From Bryum argenteum (Eukaryota > Streptophyta > Bryopsida > Bryales > Bryaceae), in assembly GCA_037043015.1 (NCBI GenBank), contig CM073328.1, positions 10,327,495-10,391,494 on the forward strand: a stretch of 64,000 nt of DNA, in the 5' to 3' direction. The position numbers and the translations under genes were made by a program. Positions 9,769 to 21,063 of this stretch are shown here, piece after piece (positions within the stretch are counted from its first letter, which is position 1; each line of letters starts with the position of its first letter). The notes beneath the pieces were generated by a model. It did no database searches. It was not told where the DNA came from and saw only the letters and a list, made by a program, of their open reading frames with translations.

Positions 9769-11030
9769 ACGATCAGAGCAGTTAACTTTCGCCAAGAGCA
9801 TCCATAGTAGGCGACAAATTTGTTGACAAGGCCATCACAGATCGGGGCTTCTACACAGATCGTGATCGCATGCCTGTCAAAGGTCAATAAAACATCGTTT
9901 GACAGTCCCTTGGTCTTAGATGAGGCAGAGATATCGTAGGGTAATTCCTGACCACCGCTCATCTTAATTCTACGTTCCCGCAACGTTAATCTGTTTCGCC
10001 CCCTGGACAACCTTTTTCGAGAGGTACTTGAAGTCAAGTATGTGTACAGCAATTGCTCAGAAGCATTTCTGAAGGACATTTGTGTATACCTTACAAGACG
10101 ATTCTCATGTCTTGCGTACTGATGTAGGAGTATGATATTCTGAATGCATTTGACATATACATGTCACGACTGCGTTGCCGATCAGCGAAGATAAGTTACC
10201 TTAAGGAGATAGGAAGCAGCCCTGACACACATACAGCACCATCTCGGTCTCGGTAGTTTAAGCTGGCGACCATGACAACAATTAGGGCATTCGTAACCCT
10301 ATGAACTCGAAGTAAACTTCCCAGCTTGTGCCATTCTCATCACTCACAGTCGGGACTTACACATTTTTATGACAACTGTACACGCTCCGAAACAAAATCC
10401 ATCACTGAGCTAGATACCGAATTAGGTTCGACACCGGTGTACACGTACAATTACAATTCAACGATCCTTGGGTGAGATATTGTTACATGTGAAGGAACTC
10501 ACACATTCATGATCATTACGTAAGAGGTGGAAAGCAGTCAACACTTTTTGGAACCCGATTGTAGATGCAATGGGCTTTCATCCCCAGTTAAAAGGTTCAG
10601 TTACTGATCGGATAACTGTGAATCTTGCTTGGTTTTCAGGAGGATTCCGACGCACTGAAATATGATATCACATACAGTATGAACGAAATATCAAGTATTG
10701 AAGCGTACGTAGGCTTCTTCCTGGTGTACCCTAAATTAGTACTATTAACTGCAATTATTTTCCTGGAAGCTACTCTCTTATGGTCTTACTTAAGTCTGAA
10801 GAGTTATTAGGTCAATGTGAGGCTACTGTACAGTACTCGGAAACGCTCATGCATATACGGTGGAAAAGCAGGGGCAATGTTGATGGACTTTACATATGCC
10901 GCAGCGTTGCATGCTAATAATTCTGATAGAGCAATCAGAATTTCTGAAAGATTGTAGAGTGCCTTCTCCAGCATTGTGACGGTTTCATTGCTGTGACGAA
11001 GCGATAATATTGCTTCAGGAAGTGGCAGCG
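9769..11030. other. Intergenic region between RPS13 and HGPT
   Basis: Both flanking genes are on the plus strand. Short frames here (for example 9642-10079 on the minus strand, 10625-10810 on the plus strand) show no recognisable domain and no splice-consistent continuation. I see no repeat structure. Confidence 0.5.
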
Positions 11031-12664
11031 ATGGAGCAGTACTTAGTTCGAACGAGGTTGGCAGATGCACATGGTTGCTGCCTGAGGTACGCGGAGAGTA
11101 CACCAGTTGGAAGTCGATTATTACCACTGGTTTTGCCTCCGGTTTCCAAGCAGCGCCGTGATTGTGTGATTAGGTGTCAGAGTGCAAAAGTGGAAGTGGG
11201 AATTTGTGATAATAACTGGAAGCAGAAAAAACGAGAGGGTGAACTGCTGGAGAGAGTGCTGTGGAGGGTGGATGAAATTCAGGCTCGAGTTGCGGAGCTA
11301 GGTCAGGCCATCACCACGGATTTCGACGGACGTCCTGTTGTAGTTCTTGGGGTAAATACAATCTTGACAATCTCTCCAAATTGCAAGGGTAATAAGTTGT
11401 TGCGATTCCTATTCTGTATCGCAACCGCTCCGCTCATGTGCGTGGGGGTTTATTTGCTTTTTGCTGAATCGGTTTGATCGCATCAGTTTGAAATCTCTTG
11501 TGCTTCCGAGTCCTTAATGCGGTCGTTCATAATTTCGCCAATTGGTTCCTAAGTTTGGGAATCGGGCCATGAGAAAGAGGCTTTCAGGGTTTGTTCACCT
11601 TCTTTAATACTCGGGTCCACACTATGCCTCTCAGCAATGCATCTTATGCACAAGAGGCTTGTGTACTGTACAAAGAGATCTTCTTTGTATTTGCATGAAG
11701 GTTTTTCCTTGCATTAGACTTACGATCGCGGTGTTCCGTTCTGAATACTTGTTAGCATCTTTTGCATTGGCGTGATCATGGCGCCTGTATTTCTTGCAGG
11801 TTGCAACCGGGGCGTTTATGTTTCTGGCAGACTTGGTGCGGTATATTGCACTGCCTGTGCAAGTGGACATTATTCGAGTTCAATCTTATGGAAACGACAC
11901 GAAAACCTCAGGTGTGGCCACCATCAGCACAGATTGCAAGATTGACCTGAAAGACAAGCATGTCATCGTGGTATGTTCACCTTTCCCAAATCTTAGCTTT
12001 TGGCTTCTGTATTTAAAAGAGAGGATCAGATACGAATCTGGGGAGATAAACTCGCAAATGCTCTTCATGAGTAACATGCATCAACCTGATAACTATACCT
12101 CCTGATCATAAGTCTTGTGTACGTTGGACGAGGTAACACCAGGTAGAGGACATGATTGACACTGGCATCACCCTCACAAAGCTGGTGCATCATCTTGCAT
12201 CGAAGGGAGCGGCTTCCGTTTCAGCGTGCGTGCTGCTCGACAAAACGTCTCGTCGTGTTGTACCCCTCAAGCTTTCAGGCGTGGGGAAATACTATGCGGG
12301 GTTTGAGGTATATTCAAGCTCCATCTTGAGAATCTAATTTCAATGTTACTCGTCATCAACTTCACCTGCAAATGTATCTATGCTTGATAAGTTGTGTAGG
12401 ATACCTCTGATTTATATTGTTGGGGCAATCAAAGCCATGAATGGTGCTTAGGATTAATCTCTGCTCAAGCGTAAGTGGTTCCTTTGAGGGTTCTCAGCAG
12501 TAAAGGTCTCATTCTTGTCATTTCATTTTTGCAAGTGTCCGGACTCTTTCATAGTTGGTTACGGGATGGACTTCGCGGAACGGTTCCGAACTCTACCTTG
12601 CATTGGAGTGCTGAAGCCGGAAGTTTATCTGCAGAAGCCTGAGAGAAGAGAGATTAATGCTTGA
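11031..12664 (+). CDS. HGPT: Hypoxanthine-guanine phosphoribosyltransferase
   Basis: Four exons, 11031-11351, 11800-11970, 12143-12307 and 12536-12664, all in phase 0, giving 261 residues. The enzyme salvages hypoxanthine and guanine to IMP and GMP using PRPP. The PRPP-binding loop [10 protein letters not shown] is at residues 165-174, at the start of exon 3. [14 protein letters not shown], in exon 2, is the conserved type I phosphoribosyltransferase region. Exon 4 contains [12 protein letters not shown] and ends KPERREINA. The core begins near residue 75 ([16 protein letters not shown]). The preceding roughly 70 residues are absent from the cytosolic plant enzyme as I recall it. They are rich in R, L and S, so they may be an organelle-targeting extension, or translation may start further downstream. 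Confidence 0.9.
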
Positions 12665-13177
12665 CTTATCTACTTCCTTCGGGCTGCGTGTTGAAACGGT
12701 AATCGAGTCGAATCAAAGCGTAGTCCTTTATATATTCCTATGTGTGGTAGGTCGAGCTTATTGATTTGGACTGGCAGAGAGGCAGCAGATGTGCATTTAC
12801 ATAATTTTCATTATGAACATCACCAGGGCATATTTATGTTCCTGCTTTGCTCGTATTCATGTTCTCGCGGTGTCGGGTATGTTCTGCAATCTGTTATTCT
12901 GTTCTCCGGGACAGCAATCTGCCGAAGTTGCTGTGCATACTGTGTACACTCCGGCCAGATTGTTGAGAGCCACTGATTGAACATGTTCTGATTCATCTCA
13001 GATTAGTCTTGGTGTTTGAATTGGGTACCGAACAACTTGAGAGCATCTATGGCCAGACCTGCCAGTTAAGAGGTAATGTTACAATGGCACGAAGAAATCG
13101 TGGTGTGAAAATTCTTACAAAATGGTTGAAAAGAATCAGGTAATCTACTCCTAGCAAACCTACTCCTATCAGAGCTA
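12665..13177. other. Convergent intergenic region (HGPT and MLKL-ARM 3' ends)
   Basis: The two genes converge here, so this stretch should hold both 3' UTRs. I see no further gene. Confidence 0.5.
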
Positions 13178-16100
13178 CTATCTCAGAAGATCAAGAAGCT
13201 GTTTGGCCTTGCGTTTACAGCGGGGAGTGGCTGTTTCGTTCCTAAGCACAGCTTTCAAGGGGCTGGTGGCGCCACAATGATATGCAGCCTGAATGAAGGC
13301 TGGGTCGTCCGTGCAGAGCTTGCACAAAAGTGCGGTGGCAAGCTCCTGGCCCCTGGTAGATCCACGGGTGATGAACTTTATCAACACAGCAACAGGTTCG
13401 GAGTTGCCGATCTCAACGAGACCGTCGACGAGAACCGAGAGATTGTATAAAATGGAGAGGGAGATGTCATCCAACTCGTGTGTGGAGTGGTCTTTCAGAA
13501 TGTCCATGAGGACAGTGATGATGCCCGTTCGAACTGCTCGCCTCTTGTTGCTTTCTTGATGGCTGACGAGGTTGCAGAGCGCGTTCGCGGCATCTTTCTT
13601 CCCTTGCACAGTTCCTTTGTGCAGCAACTCCACTAACGCAGGTATCGCCCCTGTATTACCGATGGAGATTTTGTTCGCATTTTCATATGACAGACACTGA
13701 ATTGTTGCTGCAGCATTCTCACGTGCATCCATGTTCTGCCCCCACTTGACCACGTGAACGATGCCGTCAATCGCCCCTGCAACAACACCAAACATCTCGA
13801 GGTCAGATCTCAGCTTTTCCTTTTGAACAGGTCTCAATTCTGTTCAATTGGCGGTATGTGTTGCAAAAGGAGCAGTTGACTATGAGAGGGGAAACTATTC
13901 TGAGATATAAAGCGTATGAAGCGTATGGGAAGGTAGAGTAGCCTAATGGTTGGAATCTTGCTACTTGTGAAGAAAAATGGCACATGGAATAACGCCAACT
14001 TAACAATGGAATTGAGAGTCTTCGATTCACTTGATTGGTGGGGGGGGCAAATGTGATACGTGCATACCTGCCCTCATAATCAGGACTCTATTGCTCTCCT
14101 GCAGGGACAGATTCATCAACGCGGTGATGGCGTGCTCCTGCGTCATCTTGTCAGTTGACCGTAGAAGGCTGGCGAGAAAAGGAATGCCTCCATGTTTAGC
14201 AATGCAAAGTCGATTCTCGCTGTTCATTTTTGCCAGACACCTTAGTTGATTTGCAGCATCTCGATGCACCTCAGTTCTCCGGCTGGACAAATTTCTGATG
14301 AGCTCAATCACAAGCTTCGAGACGTCAACCTGCTCATTTCATTTGAAGTGTATCATTAGAGCATAATTATATGACTAACTGATGCCTGCAGTGGAAGAAC
14401 TTGAAAAGTTCTCGCTTACCTGAGCCGGAAGTTGTTCGGAGTTGTTTCTAACATGAGACCAATCAGAAACAAATGACGAGCCGGCACTGCTACTGCTTCC
14501 TGCACCATCCGCAGCCATTGTTGGCAGCGACCTCGATGAATGTACGTCCGACACTCTCGACCAGTTCTGGTAACAGTGAAGCAACATAACATTCGGTAAG
14601 CTATGAATCGAAAGCAGCGAGTCTCTTACCAGGGAAAGCAACAATGATAAAATGAGAATCTCACCTTGTCATTGCGACCCAAGGTAATTCGTTGGCGAAC
14701 AGCGGATCTTTCACTGCACACTCCGTGAGCGTACGAGGAAATAGGAGGATCCAAGTCGTGGTGCGGAGCTGGATTCAAGCTCTTTCGCACACTCAGAAGC
14801 CTCCAGCAGATGTCCACAAAGAGAGGCCTCTTTCGATGATCTTTGACCCAACAGTCTCGGATGATGGAGGCCAGTTCTTCGGGACAGCTAGGAGGCAGTT
14901 GGGGTCTGGCATTGTTGAGAATCGCCTCATTCAGCCGAGAGGGGGGAATGCCCTCATATGGTTTCCTGCCAGTGAGAATATGTGAGGCAAGCACACCAAA
15001 GCTGTACACATCGCTCCTGATGGCGATCTTCGAGCCTCTTTCGTCTTGAGAGAAAGCCTCCGGTGCTCCATACACCGTCGTTCTGATAGCAGGTTTTAAG
15101 GATCCTCCTGATGCTCGGCTCTCTGCCTTGAGAAGACCAAAGTCGGCCAGTTTCACATGAAAGTACTCTGGAAGATACGGAAACTCGTGGTGAGAGACGA
15201 GCACATTCGCAGGCTCGAGATGTCGGTGGGCAACTTCATGGTCATGAAGGTAACACATGCCGTTGGCTATTTGGATCATGATATCAACTGCGACAGGAAG
15301 TGAGAATGGAGATTCCTGACTACCTTGATCCAGATTCTTCTGGATCACGTCTTGCAGATTCTCCTGCATGAGCTCTATGGCAAGGAAGCACTCGCGATCC
15401 TCCTTGTCTTTTTCGCAGTGAAAAAATTTGACGAGATTGGGATGGTTCAACGTCGGGAGAAGGTTGGCCTCTATCTGGAAATGGTTAAGATTCCATTCGC
15501 CCGGTCTGTAGACTTTCTTCGCGCAAGTTATGCCGAGCCATGTGGTTTTGAAGACCCCATCTCGGAGGGGGGTGGACGTCCCCCACGAATTGATATGAAA
15601 AGTATCCCTGGCGATTCCCAACTCAGATCTAGGGCCGCGATGATTCTCGTTCTGAAGCATGGCGTGAAGTCGCTCGAGCAAGTGCAATCCCAGGCGCCGG
15701 CGCTGGACGAGCTCCAGGGTCCAATGAAGCGGCTCTGCCACGACCAAGGCCATGAGTCTCTTGTAAAGCTCCTCCTGGTCCTTGCGAACTTCAGTAGCCG
15801 TGGCAGGTGAAAATGCTGAAGACTGACGAAGATCCTCCAGCTCCTGGAGGCTCGATGATGTTCCTCCAACTAATTCCTTACAGATTTCGTCATAGCACAA
15901 CCCTGCGTCCACCAATATTTCCCGAAATGCTTCTTCGTTGTTGATCTGCAATGCAGCTGCCCGACACCAATTCTCATTCTCACTGCAGCAGCAGCCTTCT
16001 ACCAGCCTCTTGGCATTTTCGGTTATGCGAAACAAGTTCCTCAAGCCGTAACAGAAGGCTTTTTTCTCAATCTCCGAGAATCGAACCAGGCGTTTGATGT

Positions 16101-16536
16101 TGTGTACCGCTCTTGTCAGCTTCTCTAACAGGTCCAAGCATTGAAACTCGTTGAGAATTTGCTTCTGGTTGCGCAGAAGTTCGTCGACTCGATGCACACT
16201 CGATATAGAAATCGTCAAATAATCGACATTATTTGAACTGCTGCTATCACTAGCTCCAGAAGCTGCTTCCTCGACTCGTTGCTGCTCACGTCCTTCATAA
16301 CGCCCTTCGAACTCACTACTTCCTTCGTCATGCTCTTCAACTCGTCCTCCAGTATGCTCTTCGACTCGTCCTCCACTATGCTCTTCGACTTGTTGAAACT
16401 CCCGTCTGTATCGATTCGTGGCTGGATTTCCAATTTGCTCTTCGACTTGTTGAGACTCCCGTCTGTAACGATTCGTGCCTGGATTCCGATGCAATCCGTT
16501 TGAAAGAAAAGATCCGAAAATTTTGGGACCAGTCAT
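13178..16536 (-). CDS. MLKL-like helical domain, pseudokinase and ARM-repeat fusion protein
   Basis: Four exons on the minus strand, 16536-14665, 14566-14420, 14329-14068 and 13776-13178, join without a leftover base into 959 residues. Residues 1-110 are low-complexity, with short repeats (NRYRRE.QQVEE, GGRVEEH). Residues about 112-225 are helical and resemble the N-terminal DUF1221/HeLo-like domain of plant MLKL proteins. A kinase-like domain spans about 305-590: the beta-3 lysine is in CAKKV (K341), the catalytic HRD is HRH (437-439), DFG is intact (465-467) and APE follows (491-493). Loss of the HRD aspartate suggests a pseudokinase. A serine-rich linker (625-673) leads into armadillo repeats (about 674-959, with ALMNLSLQESNR, AANALCNLVSHQESNK and LSILYNLSVL). 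Plant MLKLs act in immunity and cell-death control; the ARM tail resembles that of plant U-box ligases, but no U-box is present. A role in defence is inferred. Confidence 0.85.
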
Positions 16537-16748
16537 ACTTTCAAAACCTCAATCAGCTAGCCGACACCACCACCTGTAAGTCAAAACCCTAAAACCTGAT
16601 CAGTTCAATTCACCATCTTTCATGCCGAAATCTCAAAGCACTGTTGCAGCTGTGGTACTGATTTGATAAGAGATTCTACAGTCCTACCCTCGCCACAGCA
16701 GGAAGCCGATCCGACTAACATCGCCAGTGGAGAAGTGTGGTAATTCCA

Positions 16749-16838
16749 TCAACCTGAATGACTCATTCCACTAGTATGTCTCAACCTAAATGACTCATTC
16801 CACTAGTATGTCTCAACCTAGATGACTCATTCAACTCA
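16749..16838. repeat. 32-bp tandem repeat (about 2.7 copies)
   Basis: The unit contains tgactcattccactagtatg followed by tctcaacct. A related motif (tgtctcattccaccaaac and ggaatgagtcattccac) recurs at 39088-39135, pointing to a dispersed family. Confidence 0.75.
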
Positions 16839-18000
16839 GATTTCCACCAAACTTGGAAATGGTGGAAAAACTGGTGAAGCCCTTGGTGGAAGTACCACAG
16901 TTTTCCACAAATGCGTTTGGCTATGGTGGCAAGAAGCTATGTCACTTTCATCAAATATCATTTGTATCAGTTTGTAATCCTGGGACTGACCCAAAAACAA
17001 CTCGTGCACATACCGGACGCGTAGAAGTCGTTCTTCACCTTCGAAGGATTTCTCCTCAAGTACCGACGAAGTCCATCACTAACACATGAATGTTCAGATG
17101 ACCTCCTATCAACGCGGTGGCACTGGCGGTAGGCAACACCTTCCCTAACGCTTAGTGCAGGCAAGAGCCTTCATGAACTTCTCCGACTCTAATGAGACCA
17201 GGTAGTCAGCTCCACAGATCTGTACACTCAGGTTGCAACAAGCTCTCGATCGTGATTCCATCGCTATAACTAACTAACTAAATGAGGGCTTTCTGACTTG
17301 CAGGATGAAGATGATGAAAAGGAACAGTGTGAACGAGTGATTCTAATCATAATGTGTGGAAGCAGACCACGCGGCAGGTGAACGAGTGAATGAGTGAGGT
17401 TGTTGCGCCGAACACAAAGGACAAGTGCAAAGCTTTGCAAAGGTGGTAGACCTCGACTCCTACGGTATTGAGGTATTACCGACTGAGTGTATTTATGGAA
17501 AAGGTGAGGTCAAGGCTCTGAAAGTCTGCCAAGGAGCTGCGAATTTTCAACGCTCCCTACCAATGTGGGGTAAGGAACTTTCGTGGCTGGGTCACTAGGC
17601 CGGGTAGTAGGCAGAGGATAACTTTTGTCCTATGATTCTAGTATGGCTATTCAGTTACAGGACTTATAGTTGATTACAGGAGTTCCTTTTTAATTCTAGC
17701 TACATGTTTCCTTTCTTTCGAAATTGTTCCCGATTCCAAGGTGGGTTTTCTGTACGCTTCCCAGTTATAGTAAATAGTTTTGCATATAGAGAGTGGTGTT
17801 AGTGAGAGTGTCAACAATGAAAAGTATGAAAAGTGAAACACCTGGTGAAAAGTGTGGCAAGTGTTGTGCGATATTCTTGGTTGAAAGCTTGGTGGAATTT
17901 GTCACCTTTTTCATTGTACACTAAAAGAATGAATAATTATATAAGATGAACTAGTAAACACAAAAAAGTTCCAACTTTACTCTTAAGATTTAGTTATGTT

Positions 18001-18364
18001 AACCCTTAAACGTCAGGCTATACGGATTTGGCCAACCCAGTATTGGATCACAACATCTTTTGGGCTCGGGCATCATGAATAGTGCACTTTTTGAACCTGG
18101 GCATCATGAATGATCCAATCAATGATGAGCTTGCAACCTCCTAAAAGTATTGTACAACCCCAACCTACCTACCACAATCCTTTCAAAGCACAAAATCACT
18201 CATACAAATTGTGATTTGAATTCTAAAATTTCACTTTTTGAATGCATCACAAGAAGGTGACCAGTTTGACATCAAAATATAAGTGAAAAGTTGAGCACAT
18301 TGAGAGCTACAGATAAGGTTCTGTTGGAAAAGGACCCCTCGGGTCACCTTAGACGTTTAAGGGT
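18001..18364. mobile_element. MITE family C, copy 1 (TTAA-flanked)
   Basis: Both ends carry AACCCTTAAACGTC in inverted orientation (18001 on, and 18352-18365). The left flank reads TTAA. The body, from gggcatcatgaa through caacctacctaccacaa to the aataaagtg-like tail, recurs at 48027-48351. No coding capacity. Confidence 0.75.
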
Positions 18365-18809
18365 TGACAAGAAGTCCCCTTTGTATGTATTTTAGATAGG
18401 TGTGTTCTAGGTTAAAAACTTCATTACTAGTAACAATTTATAATACTTTCCAATCATATTAGTGAAAATACACTATTATTCAATTATAGTGGCAGAGAGC
18501 TTTATGACTCTAAGGGAAAATCTAGTACCTTGTTCTTGAAGAATAGTAGTGATTCATGTTATCAAGCCAACAAAAGTAGCTTTCATATTTAAAGTCCTAA
18601 ATGCACCGAATTTCATAATTCTACGTTTTGGATGATAAATAGAAACTCTTGAAGAATTATAGATTTTCTTCATTTAACATCCATTATTTACAAAATTTGT
18701 TGAATTGACCTCCAAGTCATGTTTAATTTGTGGTAAAACTTACAAATCTTTCTAAAGTGGTATTAAATTTAGGCATGCATTCTAGTGCAAGCAACTACTC
18801 CTTTAGGGT

Positions 18810-19100
18810 TTGACACATGGAGCAAGCTTTATTGATGCAATTTTATTCAATTCAAGGCCCTTATTAACTATTAGTTTAATGGCAAATAGTTTTCTAGTTG
18901 GTGATTTGTTCATTACAATAAGTTTATTGGTAGCATTTTCACTTCAAATAAAAAACGAGCAGATTTTGAGAACTTTTTTGGATACTAATAGGTTATAGTC
19001 TTACAAACTCGACTCAAAATTTGACTCTAATCATGTACACTTAGTCTAATACACTATCGTATGATTAAGATCTAAATGAGTTGATTTCCTCTCCATCTAT
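18810..19100 (+). repeat. Decayed dispersed repeat, copy 1
   Basis: A short frame contains NSFLVGDLFITISLLVAFSLQ. It aligns with NNFLVADLLIANFMLVVSSLQ at about 33271-33365. The flanking DNA is also alignable, including a later block around gatctaaatgagttgat, matched by gatctgaatagcttat. This looks like one old repeat family, possibly once coding. Confidence 0.45.
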
Positions 19101-19589
19101 AACATTTTATTATTGAAAAAAAAATCCCTTAGCTAAAAATAAGTTGGAGCATTAAAGGATAAATGGGTAAAAACGCTTCAAACAAAATACTATACAAGGC
19201 TATTGGCAAAATGAGAAATAAATAAAAGAAAATAAAAAATTGATGCCGAGTTGAGGATAGTATATTCTACGACAACCCATAAGGGTATGGTATTCGTCTT
19301 TTTCTTAGTATGGCACCTACAGTAATAAAACAACAATCCACAGAACCAACTTTCATCCACTTTATCTCTTCATCCATCCTCGCCCTTTTGGGCGCCTTCT
19401 TCGTCCGCAAAATGTCGAACGCTTCGAACATTGCTATTGTGAACATTGCGATTGTGCAGCAGGAATCATGGCAGCGGAAGGCGATGTCAGCTTCCTCGGC
19501 CTCACTGCCCTTATCACGGTGATTGTCCTCTTTCAAATGCCGCTTATTTCAGCTTCTTTGATGATGATTTCATTTACTTCTGTAGGAGC

Positions 19590-20165
19590 AAGTTCCCTCT
19601 TGCTTGTAGAACCTCAGCCAATTGCGAATCACTCTTAATGGAGCTTCAGATGAGTAGTAAACACGCCCGTGCGCCGAGATGAGAATAACGGGCGATAAAT
19701 AACCGAGGAATGAGTTCGATCGGCGAATTAGGATTTATAGTGCACTCTGGATCGGTTTCCTCGTGCTAGATGATCGATAAACATGTATGTGCTTTTGAAA
19801 TGATATCTGGAGTAGGATGACGGCGATGAGCTTGATGCGGCTGGATTAGCTACTGCTACTCCTACTGCTTCACGAGCAATTTCTCTTTGCGTGTGGAAGC
19901 TCAGCCAATTGTGACACATTCACGTTGGAGCTTCAGATGATCAGTAAAAAACGCCCGTGCTTTAAGAATTCGTCGAGATTGGAATAACGAGCGAGAATGC
20001 GAGATAGCAGAGGACTGAGCTTGATTGGCGACAAAAAAGTTCGAATTAAGAATTAGAGTGCAGCCTCGAAATCAGCGTCTCGTCTTAAAGATTAGAAAAC
20101 ATGCATTTTAATACTTCATTTGGATTAGGATGACGGTGATGAGCCTGATGCGGCCTGAATCAAGA
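19590..20165 (+). repeat. Tandem duplication, unit about 285 bp
   Basis: The segment with tcagccaattg, ggagcttcagatga.agtaaa, aacgcccgtgc and gtaggatgacggcgatgagc (19616-19835) recurs with modest divergence at 19890-20150, ending gattaggatgacggtgatgagc. No gene recognised inside. Confidence 0.7.
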
Positions 20166-21063
20166 TTTAGCTTTTTATCTCTATTGCTGAATTTTAACGT
20201 TCAGTACTTCATGTTTTTTTTGGTATCTGCAAGCTTACGGGATCGTGAAATAGCTACACGGATTTCTACTGCTACGGTAGTAGCATAAGAGCAGAGATAG
20301 AAATGTGAAGTAGAACGTTAAGTGGATTAGCTTGTTTTTGCTACTGGTGAACTTTGAGCTGGAATGATACTTGCTTCAGTCATGTTGCGTTTGCATCTGA
20401 TAGTGGATAAGTTTAGAGTTACGGCGGTGCGGAGTTAGCATGATGGCAACATCAGAGAAGGGATAGGAGCTCGATTTTCTTTTCGAACGCAGCATCTGGT
20501 GTAATTTAGAAGAGGATCGGTTGTACGTCAAGTGGACGTTTCCTTAAGTAATTTTTCCATCTCTCGGTTTCTGTGCATATATGAATCGGAGTTGGCAGCT
20601 TTCTTTTGTCCAGTACTCTGAGCTGTGTTTTGGTGTCGTTAGTATTGCTTTTGTGATGTTTGGCATTGCTGCTATAGGACATGGTTTATCTAGCTGAGAT
20701 TGAGATTATACATGAATAGTCGAAGGAAGAACAGAGCGGGATCCTTGGTCAATGACGTAATTACTATCATCCGTATGTACTTGATACGAGTAGCAAAAGG
20801 TGGAAAGTTGAGTAGCAGGTCGTCAATTTTATCCATTTCTCTCTCATCGAGCGTTGTCTAGAATGGAATACAAAGATATGGTAGAAGTAGGTATCTCTAG
20901 TTGATATTTGCTCCTGGGTGCAGACGCTCAAGCGAATGGATACCAGTAGCATCGAGCTACGAAACTAGTAGTTGTCGAAATTATTTTCTTATAAGGAGAA
21001 TCACCCTTTCCTGAACCGTTTCTTACTTGGTGGTTCTTTCTACTTGACTGGTGGATTCTGCAG

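Larger units (their letters stand above)
16537..21063. other. Repeat-rich intergenic region
   Basis: About 4.5 kb between the MLKL-ARM start codon and the first recognised exon of the DUF1295 gene. It holds the repeats listed separately. The missing first exon of the DUF1295 gene (about 20 codons, ending in phase 0) should lie in the last kilobase. Short frames such as 19267-19536 (-) match no family I know. Confidence 0.5.

Noticed and set aside
9642-10079. 145-codon minus-strand frame
   Set aside because: Its end overlaps RPS13 exon 3 on the other strand and it shows no recognisable domain.
19267-19536. 89-codon minus-strand frame with C/T/M-rich sequence
   Set aside because: No family resemblance, no supporting splice continuation, and it lies next to a tandem-duplicated non-coding block.
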